A stretch of 43,913 nt of DNA from Candidatus Daviesbacteria bacterium (GTDB taxonomy: Bacteria > Patescibacteriota > Microgenomatia > Daviesbacterales > UBA10151), in the NCBI GenBank assembly GCA_016186985.1, contig JACPKO010000038.1:1-43913 (forward strand), read 5' to 3'. Under the pieces are notes generated by a model. The model did no database searches. It saw only the letters and a program-made list of their open reading frames with translations, and was not told the origin of the DNA. Within the stretch, counting starts at the first letter, position 1; each line of letters opens with the position of its first letter. Positions 7,111-15,533 of the stretch are shown in pieces. The position numbers and the translations under genes were made by a program.

Positions 7111-7688
7111 ATATTTTTAAGATTAACAGTTCCGCTTCCAGAGCTTTCTTTTTCCGAAAAACCGGATTTGGTTGACAAATTTATTACAAAACTAACCCGC
7201 AGTGCCTGGTCGGGTGTAACTGCATTATTATTAATATCCAAATAGCTAAAGGATAGACTTTTTAAATTGACCGATAAAACTTTATTTTCCGTTTTCCGGA
7301 AACTTTGGCTATCTTTGAAAATTTGCTTTCTTAAAATTGCGGGTTTTTCAAAGTCCGCCTCAATAACAGCGTAATCAAAAAAAATATCTGTTACATCTCC
7401 GCTTGAGGTTATTCCGGGAAGTTTAACAACCAGAGTGTTTTGATCCGTTATATATTGAGGTGTACCCTGCGTAGGGTATTGACTGACAATTCCGGAGGAG
7501 GATTTAATCAATTCGGTTAATTCGAGCTGAGTCTGATTTAACGACAATCCCTGGCTAATTTGGGCGCTTTGATCTACAAAAAGCTTCCCTGAAGAAACCA
7601 GTAAGTTAATAATAAGTCCGCCCGCAACAGCAGCTACAGTCACTGCAATTAATACTTCCAATAAACTCCAACCTCTAGAATTACTCAC
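7107..7688 (-). CDS. Minor pilin, PilW-like prepilin
   Basis: 193 residues with a type III signal: short basic leader MSNSR, cleavage after Gly6, then WSLLEVLIAVTVAAVAGGLII with Glu5 of the mature protein. It is the only pilin here with no cysteine. The C-terminal globular part ends NLSTKSGFSEKES and is not recognisable beyond PilW-like. Start and stop overlap both neighbours by 4 nt, so it is translationally coupled. Confidence 0.75.
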   Translation of the reverse strand: MSNSRGWSLLEVLIAVTVAAVAGGLIINLLVSSGKLFVDQSAQISQGLSLNQTQLELTELIKSSSGIVSQYPTQGTPQYITDQNTLVVKLPGITSSGDVTDIFFDYAVIEADFEKPAILRKQIFKDSQSFRKTENKVLSVNLKSLSFSYLDINNNAVTPDQALRVSFVINLSTKSGFSEKESSGSGTVNLKNI

Positions 7689-8080
7689 CTTAGGCCTCCT
7701 TTAGCGACTAAAGTCGTCACCGAAAATCTTTTCGGCTGCGTATTTTCACTCCAGGTGATGGTAATCGTAATTTTCTTCGCCACCTCTCCTGACGTACAAA
7801 GATCCACAGGACAATCTTCAGTTAATACTACACCTGTGAAGCCCGACAGGGAGTTTAATTTTGGATCTGTAAGGGCAGTTGAACCGTTAGCTAAATTATC
7901 ATATCCGGATAATCTTATATCCTCAATTTTTTTTGCAGCCACCTCTCTAACTTTCGATTCAGACTGGCTTCCTCTGACTAAAGTCAGCACATTGGGAATG
8001 TTTGCAATAACTAGAACTATCGCTCCTGTTGCAAAAAGAGCAATAAGAACCTCAATAATAGAAAAGCCTTTATACTTCAT
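7685..8080 (-). CDS. Minor pilin, PilV-like prepilin
   Basis: 131 residues. The prepilin peptide is MKYKG | FSIIEVLIALFATGAIVLVI, with mature Glu5. After the helix comes KVREVAAKKIEDIRLSGYDNL, a sequence often seen in PilV/GspI-like minor pilins. Two cysteines (EDCPVDLC) may form one disulfide. It overlaps both adjacent genes by 4 nt. Confidence 0.78.
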   Translation of the reverse strand: MKYKGFSIIEVLIALFATGAIVLVIANIPNVLTLVRGSQSESKVREVAAKKIEDIRLSGYDNLANGSTALTDPKLNSLSGFTGVVLTEDCPVDLCTSGEVAKKITITITWSENTQPKRFSVTTLVAKGGLR

Positions 8081-9012
8081 TTCCGTATTTCATCAACCGA
8101 AAAAACTGCAAAGTCAAACCAGGGAGGCACAACATCAACTACTTTAAATGCCTGAATTTGCTTCTGGCTCTGACCTGATTCACCGGTTGCATTGTAAATT
8201 TGAACCTGAGGAGGAAAATTTGCGCCCGCTGCGGGAGCCAGTGCCAAGTTATGGTTTTCATTTGAATAAAGAAATCTAATCCGGGCTAAAATTAACCTGC
8301 AGTTATAAGGGGCTATTGCATTCGGACAATTTCGTACTGGCGGATTATTCGCCAGATCAGGTATGGAGCTAATTTTTTGTTTGCAATAAAATTTACGGTT
8401 GTTTCCTAAAATCGTTGGCAAAGGAGGTACTGAGCCGCACGACGCGGGAAGAAAATTATTGCTGGCTACCCGTTCAGGATCGGAATCATAATAATAAGTT
8501 TTTGAGTAAAAGCTATTATTGCTCTGCATAACAATTTTAAGCTCAACCGCAGGTTTATCAGTTGTGGTATTTGAATTACCGAAATACAAATCCAGGGAAG
8601 AATTACTGTAACTTATTCCCGTATCAGGATCAGTAAACCAAAACTGGGCTGTTGTTTCCCGCCCGATTGGCGGATACTCAATTGCCAGCCCGCTTCCGGC
8701 GGCTGGCAAAAGCGATGATGTATTAACAGTAGCAACTGCATTATTATCCAGGGTAAAAGAGGTACCCGAAGAAACCGTACCTGTTAAAGCCTTTTCAATT
8801 CCTGCTTCAGCAGCAGAAAATGCCCTTTGGGATTGCTCGGTCTGGGTTGAAATTGCAACATCTGAAACTGATTTTTGAGTTAATGCTAAACCAATAGATA
8901 ATGCAACCAGCATTAATAGCAAAAGCAACACAATTATCTGCCCTCCCTGGGCTTTTTTGTAAATAATACGCCCCTCCTTCGGAGGCGAAAATTGTAAATT
9001 GTAAATTTTCAT
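8077..9012 (-). CDS. PilX-like minor pilin/assembly protein
   Basis: 311 residues. A hydrophobic helix (about 26-46) without a classical prepilin site is followed by QRAFSAAEAGIEKALTG, the PilX signature. The C-terminal domain has four cysteines. The first 16 residues (MKIYNLQFSPPKEGRI) are encoded by two TTGTAAA heptamers (read on the + strand) and a CCTCC/GGAGG hairpin, so the present start codon lies in repeat DNA. It starts 1 nt after the upstream gene stops. Confidence 0.72.
   Translation of the reverse strand: MKIYNLQFSPPKEGRIIYKKAQGGQIIVLLLLLMLVALSIGLALTQKSVSDVAISTQTEQSQRAFSAAEAGIEKALTGTVSSGTSFTLDNNAVATVNTSSLLPAAGSGLAIEYPPIGRETTAQFWFTDPDTGISYSNSSLDLYFGNSNTTTDKPAVELKIVMQSNNSFYSKTYYYDSDPERVASNNFLPASCGSVPPLPTILGNNRKFYCKQKISSIPDLANNPPVRNCPNAIAPYNCRLILARIRFLYSNENHNLALAPAAGANFPPQVQIYNATGESGQSQKQIQAFKVVDVVPPWFDFAVFSVDEIRK
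8973..9007. repeat. Heptamer repeat plus hairpin forming the start of the PilX-like gene
   Basis: On the + strand, CCTCC-TTC-GGAGG (8973-8985) is followed by TTGTAAA twice (8992-9005) and TT. The gene reads through all of it from ATG 9012. Confidence 0.7.
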
Positions 9013-9013
9013 A

Positions 9014-9574
9014 TCATCTTACTTGTACTGTTGTTTGAATATTGACGATTACTGCTTGCCCGGACTGGTTTAGGGGGGGTCCGACATCAAATTTTATTGT
9101 AACAGTATCTTTACCACCTACACCAGGCACATAATTAAATTTACCATTAGTTATAGAAACACCAGAGCTTGGATCTCTGTCAGTTATTGGTGCTTCTCCG
9201 GAAGTATTTATATCTTCCTGGCAAAAAGTGCTTAAATCCCGGGGGACTATATCTTCCTTCTTTGCAATATAACCGCCAGGTTCAACAAACCTGTACCTGA
9301 CATATTTCCCAATCAGGTTTCTGATAATAATCACTTTTGAATTGTTAGCAGGCTCGTAACAAACAACCGAATCAGCCATTCTGATTGCTTCTCCAAGAAT
9401 ATCTGAGGCCACAGCACCATTTTGTTTTAGTCTGCTTAAAAAGTCTGCATCTGAGCTTGTGCGGTACGTGCGGGTTAAAAGGTTTGAAGAAATAACCCCA
9501 ATTACCGAGAGAATCCCTATAGCCAAAATAACCTCTATTAATGAAAACCCGAATTGTTCTTTTAGAAATTTCAT
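9014..9574 (-). CDS. Minor pilin, PilW-like prepilin
   Basis: 186 residues. The prepilin segment is MKFLKEQFG | FSLIEVILAIGILSVIGVIS, with Glu5. A helix with SRLKQNGAVASDILGEAIRMADSVVCYEP resembles PilW/GspJ minor pilins. Two cysteines. It overlaps the upstream gene by ATGA and is separated from the PilX-like gene by 1 nt, forming a minor-pilin set analogous to FimT-PilV-PilW-PilX. Confidence 0.75.
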   Translation of the reverse strand: MKFLKEQFGFSLIEVILAIGILSVIGVISSNLLTRTYRTSSDADFLSRLKQNGAVASDILGEAIRMADSVVCYEPANNSKVIIIRNLIGKYVRYRFVEPGGYIAKKEDIVPRDLSTFCQEDINTSGEAPITDRDPSSGVSITNGKFNYVPGVGGKDTVTIKFDVGPPLNQSGQAVIVNIQTTVQVR

Positions 9575-10098
9575 AATTTAGAAAAAACAGTAACTAAATC
9601 CGAAGAGTGTTGGCCGGTGGTATCAGTCCAAAAAACTTTTGAGGTAACTCTTTTTTGAGTACCCGCCAGTCCAGGCTCATCTTCAATAATAACCTGTGCA
9701 GTAAATCCATTCCCTAAATCAATCGGATTTTCACTATAGGTTAGACATAAAGCCTTGGTTATATCTCCTGTTACGGTACAATTATTGGAAGGTATATAAG
9801 TGCATCCGATTAAAGTGCATGACTTACTACTGTAACTTCCGAAAGTTTCATCCCATATCTCTTCCCATGTTAAGCAAGGAGTCTTACCTTGCAGACAGAC
9901 TCCGTAATTTGCAGACTTGATGGTCCTTACTTTTTCCATATTTTCCTGAGCTAACATTGTGGCCTGAGCCTGATTTTTTGAAAATTGGGTATTTCTCAAA
10001 CTGTATGTAGTAGTAATAGCCATTGCACCAATAACCACGGCGATTAAACTCATACCTACGACAAGCTCAAGCAGTGTTTGTCCTTTTTGGTTACTCAA
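9571..10098 (-). CDS. Minor pilin, PilV-like prepilin (TTG start)
   Basis: About 175 residues. The prepilin segment is MSNQKG | QTLLELVVGMSLIAVVIGAM, with QTLLE replacing the usual FTLVE. The helix continues AQENMEKVRTIKSANYG, typical of PilV. A longer reading from TTG 10122 is possible, but AGGAGGGG (10108-10115, minus strand) lies 9 nt before TTG 10098, which favours the shorter start and an 8-nt overlap with the upstream stop. Six cysteines suggest three disulfides. Confidence 0.75.
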   Translation of the reverse strand: MSNQKGQTLLELVVGMSLIAVVIGAMAITTTYSLRNTQFSKNQAQATMLAQENMEKVRTIKSANYGVCLQGKTPCLTWEEIWDETFGSYSSKSCTLIGCTYIPSNNCTVTGDITKALCLTYSENPIDLGNGFTAQVIIEDEPGLAGTQKRVTSKVFWTDTTGQHSSDLVTVFSKL

Positions 10099-10612
10099 CT
10101 TTAAGTACCCCTCCTGATTCAATTCTTACTGCTTTGCTTAAGTTGCTTGCAGAATTTGTTAGAATCAGCATTACTGTACCTGTTTTTAATATTCCTTGGC
10201 TTAAACATATATAATTAACCTGGCTTTTAGAAAAGATAATATCGGTCGTATCGTTGGGACACACGTCAACGGCGCCGGTAAAGGTTGTGACAGTATCTGC
10301 CCCAGACGGAGAGTATGGTTTGTTTGAAAAAACAGACTGTTCTCCCAGAGTTTGACACACTGAAATTAAGGAATAACCCTGAGATGAAAGCCGGACAATC
10401 CAGGTATCGGATACTTCGTCTTTTGGACATTTAATCCTTGAAAAAGCCGAGGATTGGGCTGTTTTTAAAGTGTTAAGGACCTGTAAAGCAGCGTTGTCTA
10501 TTTCCCCTTGTTTTAAAAAATCTCTCAGGTTAGGGAAAGCGACCGCACTTAGTAAACCAATAATCCCTACAGATACAAGAACCTCTACCAGGCTAAAGCC
10601 GCGAGCAGTCAT
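10091..10612 (-). CDS. Pseudopilin, FimT/GspH-like
   Basis: 173 residues. The prepilin segment is MTARG | FSLVEVLVSVGIIGLLSAVA, with mature Glu5, followed by FPNLRDFLKQGEIDNAALQVLNTLKTAQSSAFSR (shown in two parts here: FPNLRDFLKQGEIDN and LNTLKTAQSSAFSR), the helix pattern of FimT/GspH minor pilins that prime pilus assembly. Four cysteines. It leads the tight run of minor pilins. Confidence 0.78.
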   Translation of the reverse strand: MTARGFSLVEVLVSVGIIGLLSAVAFPNLRDFLKQGEIDNAALQVLNTLKTAQSSAFSRIKCPKDEVSDTWIVRLSSQGYSLISVCQTLGEQSVFSNKPYSPSGADTVTTFTGAVDVCPNDTTDIIFSKSQVNYICLSQGILKTGTVMLILTNSASNLSKAVRIESGGVLKVE

Positions 10613-10642
10613 ATATACAGCCTACCAAAGATGGAGGAGATA

Positions 10643-11122
10643 TTAAAGGGGAGTAACCTGATAGTTAAAATTAGTATTCCTGCATGTGCTTCCCTCCGGA
10701 GGATTTTCCATTTTCGCACAAAGGTAATAGAAGTGGCAAGGATTAGCAGAACACACGTCGGTTGCCCTGATATTCCCAAAAGGTGCGTAATAATAGGACG
10801 AGCCGTTTGGGTCTCCGGGGGTTCTTGTTAGGTATGTTTTGCAGGAGCCGCCGGTGCATCCGTTAAACGCAGACCCAACTGCAGGCAAAGTGAGGGGATA
10901 TTGATTCTGATCTGCATAATATTGCTGCAAAGCAGACTGGAGCACACTTAAATCCGAAGACCTTTGTGCATCACGGGTGTTTTTTTGGAGAGCTCCGGTA
11001 AAACTTAAGGCCAAACCCGATATGATACCAATAATTGCAATTACAACCAGAATTTCAACCAATGAAAAGCCTTTATGCTTTAAATAATCCAAAGTGAGAA
11101 GATTAGTCCGGGGTAGATCCAT
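10643..11122 (-). CDS. Type IV pilin, GspG-like
   Basis: 159 residues. Leader ending KHKG | FSLVEILVVIAIIGIISGLA, with Glu5, then the GspG-like stretch RDAQRSSDLSVLQSALQQYY and YPLTLP. A loop CTGGSC follows, and six cysteines in total point to three disulfides in the head domain. In Patescibacteria such GspG-like proteins are often shaft or shaft-like pilins. It is one of three similar pilins (with 11172 and 12576) placed ahead of the minor-pilin run. Confidence 0.8.
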   Translation of the reverse strand: MDLPRTNLLTLDYLKHKGFSLVEILVVIAIIGIISGLALSFTGALQKNTRDAQRSSDLSVLQSALQQYYADQNQYPLTLPAVGSAFNGCTGGSCKTYLTRTPGDPNGSSYYYAPFGNIRATDVCSANPCHFYYLCAKMENPPEGSTCRNTNFNYQVTPL

Positions 11123-11171
11123 AGTTAATTAAATTATCAGCTTTAACCGCTAATGTAAAGGAATATCAAAG

Positions 11172-11627
11172 TTACTGTGAATTGCTTCTGCAGAATTGTC
11201 CGCCAGCTTCCAAGTTTGCACAAACTGTCCATGTTGATACAGCGCCCGGCGCTCCAACCCCCACTGTAGTATCTGAAGTTTTACAAGTACCCGCACCCGT
11301 CCTGACACAATATTTACATACGCCTGGGCATGCATCTTCAGGAGCTACATTCGTAGAAGTCGGATCGGTAGGAGCCTTACCTGAAGCAAAGAAAGTATCT
11401 GCCATCGCATTGTAGGTAACAGAACCCGCAACTTTATTCGCCTCCATAGCGTTAGCAATAGCGTCAATGTCTGTTTTCCTTGCCGAATCCCTGGCATTTT
11501 TTACCTGACCCTGGTAAACAACAACACCAATAACAGATAAAATAGCAATTATTGTAATTACTACCAGAAGCTCAACCAAGGTAAAACCTTTAGGATTGTT
11601 AATTGTTTTGGGCAGGAATTTATTCAC
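11172..11627 (-). CDS. Type IV pilin (GTG start)
   Basis: 151 residues. Leader ends NNPKG | FTLVELLVVITIIAILSVIG, a near-consensus prepilin, then KNARDSARKTDIDAIANAME. The head domain has six cysteines (CPGVCKYC, GTCK, VCAN, FCRS). GTG start; its own promoter is likely directly upstream. Which of the three GspG-like pilins is the main shaft subunit cannot be told from sequence. Confidence 0.8.
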   Translation of the reverse strand: MNKFLPKTINNPKGFTLVELLVVITIIAILSVIGVVVYQGQVKNARDSARKTDIDAIANAMEANKVAGSVTYNAMADTFFASGKAPTDPTSTNVAPEDACPGVCKYCVRTGAGTCKTSDTTVGVGAPGAVSTWTVCANLEAGGQFCRSNSQ

Positions 11628-11637
11628 TCTTATTTTA

Positions 11638-11665
11638 TTTTTATCTATACTAAAATTATTGTCAA
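11638..11665 (-). promoter_or_regulatory. Candidate promoter for the pilin at 11172-11627
   Basis: On the minus strand, TTGACA (11660-11665) is followed after 16 nt by TAAAAA (11638-11643), 10 nt before GTG 11627. It overlaps the pilD stop. The -10 is imperfect. Confidence 0.4.
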
Positions 11666-12561
11666 TAGGTCAAAGTCAGGGATAAGTACCATCCCAAGAT
11701 TTGGCTGCCCCAAAAGATAGAGATTATTCCTGCTAAAGACAAGAAGGGTCCAAACGGTATTGTCTGGCCGAACTTTTTTTTGCCTGCCAAAATTAGCCCC
11801 ACCCCAAAAACCGACCCAAGTAAAAAGGAGAGCATTAAAACAACCAGGGCATAAGGGAAGCCAAAAACTAAACCTAAGAAGACTCCTAATTTTAAATCTC
11901 CTCCGCCCATGCCTTTTCCCCTAGTTATAAGTATCAGCAAATAAAAGAACACTCCCAAAACCAGCGCCATCAAAGCTCCGGAAAATAACGGCGCTGATAA
12001 ATCAATGGCATGTGTATAAAAATAATTAGAGTGGGGGGGCAAGAGGTATTTGCCGACCGGGGAGTCTTTTAGGGCCTCGTATATTAAATATACTTTAAAC
12101 ATACTAATACCCAGAAGGTAAACAAAACTAATCCATATCGACGGGTAGGTAATCCTGTCCGGAATGTAACCTGTTTTAAAATCAGTAATGAATACAGCTG
12201 CTAAAACTACTAAAATTAAGCAGTAAAACAAAACGCTTGAGACAATTAATGTCTGGTCATGCCAACCGAGTTCTAAAAAATTTAACGGTACGTATTTATA
12301 AAAAATTCCCGCAACCATTAACCCCATTAAGACCTCTGAAAGGGGATACTCAAAGCTCAATTTGCTTTTGCAGTAGCGGCATTTACCTTTTAAAAAAATA
12401 TAGGACAACACCGGAAAAAGGTCGTACCAAGCGAGATGCTTCTTACATTTCTCGCAGTACGACCTTCCCCAAAATGTTCTCTTAGTCAGGCTCCTATCCG
12501 CTAGCGCCTTTGTTAAGCTTCCTAAACAAATTCCAATTATTAAACCTGAAACCCAAATCAT
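11662..12561 (-). CDS. pilD: Prepilin leader peptidase / N-methyltransferase
   Basis: 299 residues, polytopic membrane aspartyl protease that cuts prepilins after Gly and methylates the new N-terminus. Zinc-type cysteines C36, C39, C61 and C64 form the methylase region. The catalytic aspartates are D127 in ITDFKTGYIPD and D222 in the GxGD-type motif MGGGDLKLG. About eight hydrophobic segments. An extra loop (about 162-190) precedes the second half. It lies between two pilins in the operon, so substrates and enzyme are made together. Confidence 0.95.
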   Translation of the reverse strand: MIWVSGLIIGICLGSLTKALADRSLTKRTFWGRSYCEKCKKHLAWYDLFPVLSYIFLKGKCRYCKSKLSFEYPLSEVLMGLMVAGIFYKYVPLNFLELGWHDQTLIVSSVLFYCLILVVLAAVFITDFKTGYIPDRITYPSIWISFVYLLGISMFKVYLIYEALKDSPVGKYLLPPHSNYFYTHAIDLSAPLFSGALMALVLGVFFYLLILITRGKGMGGGDLKLGVFLGLVFGFPYALVVLMLSFLLGSVFGVGLILAGKKKFGQTIPFGPFLSLAGIISIFWGSQILGWYLSLTLTY

Positions 12562-12575
12562 TTAAGTTATTAAAA

Positions 12576-13142
12576 CTAAAACGCACAAGGCGTTCCCGAC
12601 GCATTAATTAAAGTCAGGTTAGATCCAACTTCAAATCTTCCAGTCGTATCGGTTGCATTCTGATCTCCACCATCGGAAGCCATTTTAGGCTTCTGTTGCT
12701 CTGATTCTAAAACAGTATCGATTTCCCATGCATCATTATCAGCGCAATATGTATAGTAATAAGTGGCATTGTTAGTCGGATCTACAGGAAGTGTTGGGAC
12801 TGAAACGCTCTGTTGTCCACCTAAGTTAACCAAAACCCATCCTGTACCATCAGATAACCGGTCACTTGCTGCTAAAGGATAACTGTCTCCTCTACAAGGA
12901 TAAGTTCCGCCATTACATAAAATAGCTGCGCCTGAATCAGTTGCCTCCTGGACAGCTACATTAATAGCGTTTTGGAGGTTAGATAAATCAGATAGCCGTG
13001 CTGCATCCCTACCTCTTCTTGTTAACTCAAGAGGGTTAATTATAAGTACAACAACTGCTGCCAAAATGGCGACAATTGCAATAACAACCAAAAGTTCTAC
13101 CAAAGTAAAACCTTTAGATTGTTTACGGGCAGTTTTTATCAA
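12576..13142 (-). CDS. Type IV pilin, GspG-like (TTG start)
   Basis: About 188 residues. Leader ends ARKQSKG | FTLVELLVVIAIVAILAAVV, then INPLELTRRGRDAARLSDL, a sequence common in Gram-positive-style pilins. Four cysteines. The frame could begin at GTG 13151, but the AGGAGG box touches that codon. TTG 13142 is 8 nt after the box and is the better start. It follows pilC with a 98-nt gap and a candidate promoter, and carries the strongest ribosome-binding site of the cluster, consistent with a highly made subunit. Confidence 0.8.
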   Translation of the reverse strand: MIKTARKQSKGFTLVELLVVIAIVAILAAVVVLIINPLELTRRGRDAARLSDLSNLQNAINVAVQEATDSGAAILCNGGTYPCRGDSYPLAASDRLSDGTGWVLVNLGGQQSVSVPTLPVDPTNNATYYYTYCADNDAWEIDTVLESEQQKPKMASDGGDQNATDTTGRFEVGSNLTLINASGTPCAF

Positions 13143-13150
13143 GTCTCTCA

Positions 13151-13156
13151 CCTCCT
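13151..13156 (-). promoter_or_regulatory. Shine-Dalgarno AGGAGG that decides the pilin start
   Basis: AGGAGG on the minus strand leaves zero spacing to GTG 13151 but 8 nt to TTG 13142, so the TTG is the likely start. Confidence 0.7.
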
Positions 13157-13199
13157 TAAAAAATTATCACTCTTTAAGAGTTTTAATTAGGTTAAGTAC

Positions 13200-13230
13200 A
13201 TTTTACCCACACTGAAATAGGAGTAGTCAA
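13200..13230 (-). promoter_or_regulatory. Candidate promoter for the pilin gene
   Basis: TTGACT (13225-13230) and TAAAAT (13200-13205) are each one mismatch from consensus. The spacer is 19 nt, longer than ideal. It would let the pilin be transcribed separately from pilB-pilT-pilC. Confidence 0.4.
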
Positions 13231-13249
13231 GATAGCAGTTTTAACCGGC

Positions 13250-14455
13250 TTACCCGATCGAAGTGGTAAGTTTATATATAGGCAGGATGATAGAAAGAAC
13301 AAGGAACGCTACCCCGACTCCAAGAATTATTAAGATTACAGGTTCAATAATGACGGTTAAATTTTTCACCAGATGGTCGGCTTCGCTTTCAAAATATTCA
13401 GCCAGCTTAAATGATATCTTGTCAACCTTGCCTGTTTCTTCACCAACCTTATACATCTGAGTAACAATTTTCGGGAAGACTCCAACCTCATCCAGCTGTG
13501 CAGACATTGTTAGTCCTCTCTCAACGCCTAGCTTAGTCTCCAGTAATGCCTTTTTATATACTGAGTTGTTTGTTACATCTGAAACAACAGTTATTGAATC
13601 CAAAATTGGCACACCTGCCGTAGTTAAAAGCCCAAAGGTCCTGGTAAAACTTGTAAGAGATGTCCCCCTGATGATTTTACCTACTAAGGGGACTTTAAGT
13701 AAAAATTCATCGAAGGCGAATTTTCCTCCTGGTGTTGATACCCATTTTTTAAAAGCAAAAACAGCCATGATAAATAAAATTAACAGCAGCCACCAATAAC
13801 CAATTAAAAAATTAGAGCTACCTATCAGAATTTTGGTCGGCAACGGTAAATCAATATCGGATTGCGAATATAAAGAAGTCAGCCTGGGGATGACAAAAAA
13901 CATCATTATCCCAACTACTACAACCATCATTCCTATAACCATTATCGGATAAACCATTGCCCCTCTAACCCGGCTCCGGAATTCCCGGTCCCTTTCTAAA
14001 TTGTTTGCCATTTCAGTCAAAATTACGTCCAGGTTACCTGCCTGCTCTCCGGCTTTAACTAAGCTAGTGTAAAGGGAAGGGAAAACTTCAGGATGTTTCC
14101 GAAGTGATGATGCTAAATCTAAACCGCTGTTAATATCCCTTAATACCTCTTCCCAAATTTTCCTGAAATTCGGATTTGACTGTTGGCCGACTAAAATATT
14201 TATTGATTCTGACAATACCAGACCCGACTCAATCATTGTCGCAAGCTGCCTGGTTGAAATAACCAATTCCTCAAACGAAACCCGGTTAAAAATTTTTTCA
14301 AATAAAAGGGGGTTATCTTTTTTCTCAATTATAGAGGTAACAACCAGACCTTTTTTGCTTAAGATCCGGGCGGCCCTGCTTGCATCAACCGTGTCAATTG
14401 TCCCTTTGTGGTCAACTCCCTGGAAATCGCGGGCTTTATATACAAATATAGCCAT
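13250..14455 (-). CDS. pilC: Type IV pilus inner-membrane platform protein PilC
   Basis: 401 residues, GspF/PilC family. Two homologous T2SSF domains are seen, each with three-helix bundles: first ISTRQLATMIESGLVLSESI and SLVKAGEQAGNLDVILTEMA, second FTRTFGLLTTAGVPILDSI and MYKVGEETGKVDKISFKLA. Three transmembrane helices lie near 172-192, 212-232 and the C-terminus. PilC is the membrane turntable driven by PilB and PilT. It begins 1 nt after pilT ends. Confidence 0.94.
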   Translation of the reverse strand: MAIFVYKARDFQGVDHKGTIDTVDASRAARILSKKGLVVTSIIEKKDNPLLFEKIFNRVSFEELVISTRQLATMIESGLVLSESINILVGQQSNPNFRKIWEEVLRDINSGLDLASSLRKHPEVFPSLYTSLVKAGEQAGNLDVILTEMANNLERDREFRSRVRGAMVYPIMVIGMMVVVVGIMMFFVIPRLTSLYSQSDIDLPLPTKILIGSSNFLIGYWWLLLILFIMAVFAFKKWVSTPGGKFAFDEFLLKVPLVGKIIRGTSLTSFTRTFGLLTTAGVPILDSITVVSDVTNNSVYKKALLETKLGVERGLTMSAQLDEVGVFPKIVTQMYKVGEETGKVDKISFKLAEYFESEADHLVKNLTVIIEPVILIILGVGVAFLVLSIILPIYKLTTSIG

Positions 14456-14456
14456 A

Positions 14457-15518
14457 TTACGAGGTTAGAAGTCTGTTTAATACGGAAATCCTAAAGGCAT
14501 AATTTTGGGCATTTTCCAGGGTTATTAATCCCTCTTTTAACAAAAATGCCAGACTTGCTTCCAGAATAACCATACCTGACTCTGCGGAAGTCTGGATCAG
14601 GTTGTCAATCAGATGAGTCTTACCCTCGCGTATCATGGCTTTGCATGCAGAATTACTAATTAAAATTTCATAAGCCAGAACCCTTCCAGGGGAAATACTG
14701 GGAATTAACCTTTGGGAGATTACAGCCTCAAGCACTCCTGCAAGCTGGCTTCTTACCTGGGCCTGTTGTATAGACGGAAAAACATCTATAATCCTGTCTA
14801 AAGTTTGAGAGGCGGAATTTGTGTGAAGGGTTGCAAATACCAAATGTCCGGTCTCAGCGATTGTCAGTGCAGCAGCGATTGTTTCAAAATCCCTCATTTC
14901 TCCAATAAGCACAACGTCCGGATCTTCGCGAAGCGCTGCCCGGAGGGCTCTCCCCCAGGATACGGTATCTGAATTCAGTTCCCTCTGGGATATAAGGGCT
15001 TTGCCCTTGGGATAAATAAATTCAATTGGGTCCTCAATAGTAATAATATGGCTGTTTGATTCACTGTTTATTTTCTCAATGAAGGCGGCCAGTGTTGTAG
15101 TTTTGCCTTGTCCGGTTGGACCGGTAACCAGCACTAGACCCTGTTTTAACCCGGTAATTTTTCCAATAGCTTGAGGCAAACCGGTTTCTTCAAGTTTTCT
15201 TAATTTTTTAGGGATGAGCCGAAACGATGCAGCCAGTGTTCCAACTTGCCTATACAAATTAACCCTAAATCTTGCAATATCTCTATACTCTATTCCGAAA
15301 TCAACATCCATAAAACGGTTTAACTGATTTTTTTGCCCCTCGGATAAAATAGGCAGCACTAAGGTTCGGATGTCCTCATTAGTTAACTCCTGAGAACCCA
15401 TAACAGGAAGCAAATCACCGTTTACCCTGATAGTTGGAGGAAATTTTGCTATTAAATGCAAATCAGAAGCTTCCCTCTGGATTGTTAAATCCAGTAATTG
15501 ATTAATGTTTAAGTTCAT
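14457..15518 (-). CDS. pilT: Twitching motility/retraction ATPase PilT
   Basis: 353 residues, hexameric AAA-type ATPase that depolymerises the pilus. N-terminal PAS-like domain (ASDLHLIAKFPPTIRVNG), Walker A GPTGQGKTTT (133-142), Asp box IITIEDPIEFIY, Walker B DPDVVLIGEMRD (199-210), His box TGHLVFATLHTNSA. The usual AIRNLIRE retraction motif is altered to a KAMIREGKTHLI-like segment. Its presence means the pilus can probably retract, for motility, attachment or DNA uptake. Confidence 0.92.
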   Translation of the reverse strand: MNLNINQLLDLTIQREASDLHLIAKFPPTIRVNGDLLPVMGSQELTNEDIRTLVLPILSEGQKNQLNRFMDVDFGIEYRDIARFRVNLYRQVGTLAASFRLIPKKLRKLEETGLPQAIGKITGLKQGLVLVTGPTGQGKTTTLAAFIEKINSESNSHIITIEDPIEFIYPKGKALISQRELNSDTVSWGRALRAALREDPDVVLIGEMRDFETIAAALTIAETGHLVFATLHTNSASQTLDRIIDVFPSIQQAQVRSQLAGVLEAVISQRLIPSISPGRVLAYEILISNSACKAMIREGKTHLIDNLIQTSAESGMVILEASLAFLLKEGLITLENAQNYAFRISVLNRLLTS

Positions 15519-15533
15519 ATATTCATCTTGACG

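Noticed and set aside
7755..8147. 130-residue + strand open frame across the pilin genes
   Set aside because: It lies opposite two well-supported prepilins with conserved motifs, has no recognisable protein features and no start signals.
13152..13249. Terminator hairpin ACTCTT/AAGAGT after pilC
   Set aside because: The stem is short and AT-rich and the T-run follows only after several other bases, so it is not convincing.
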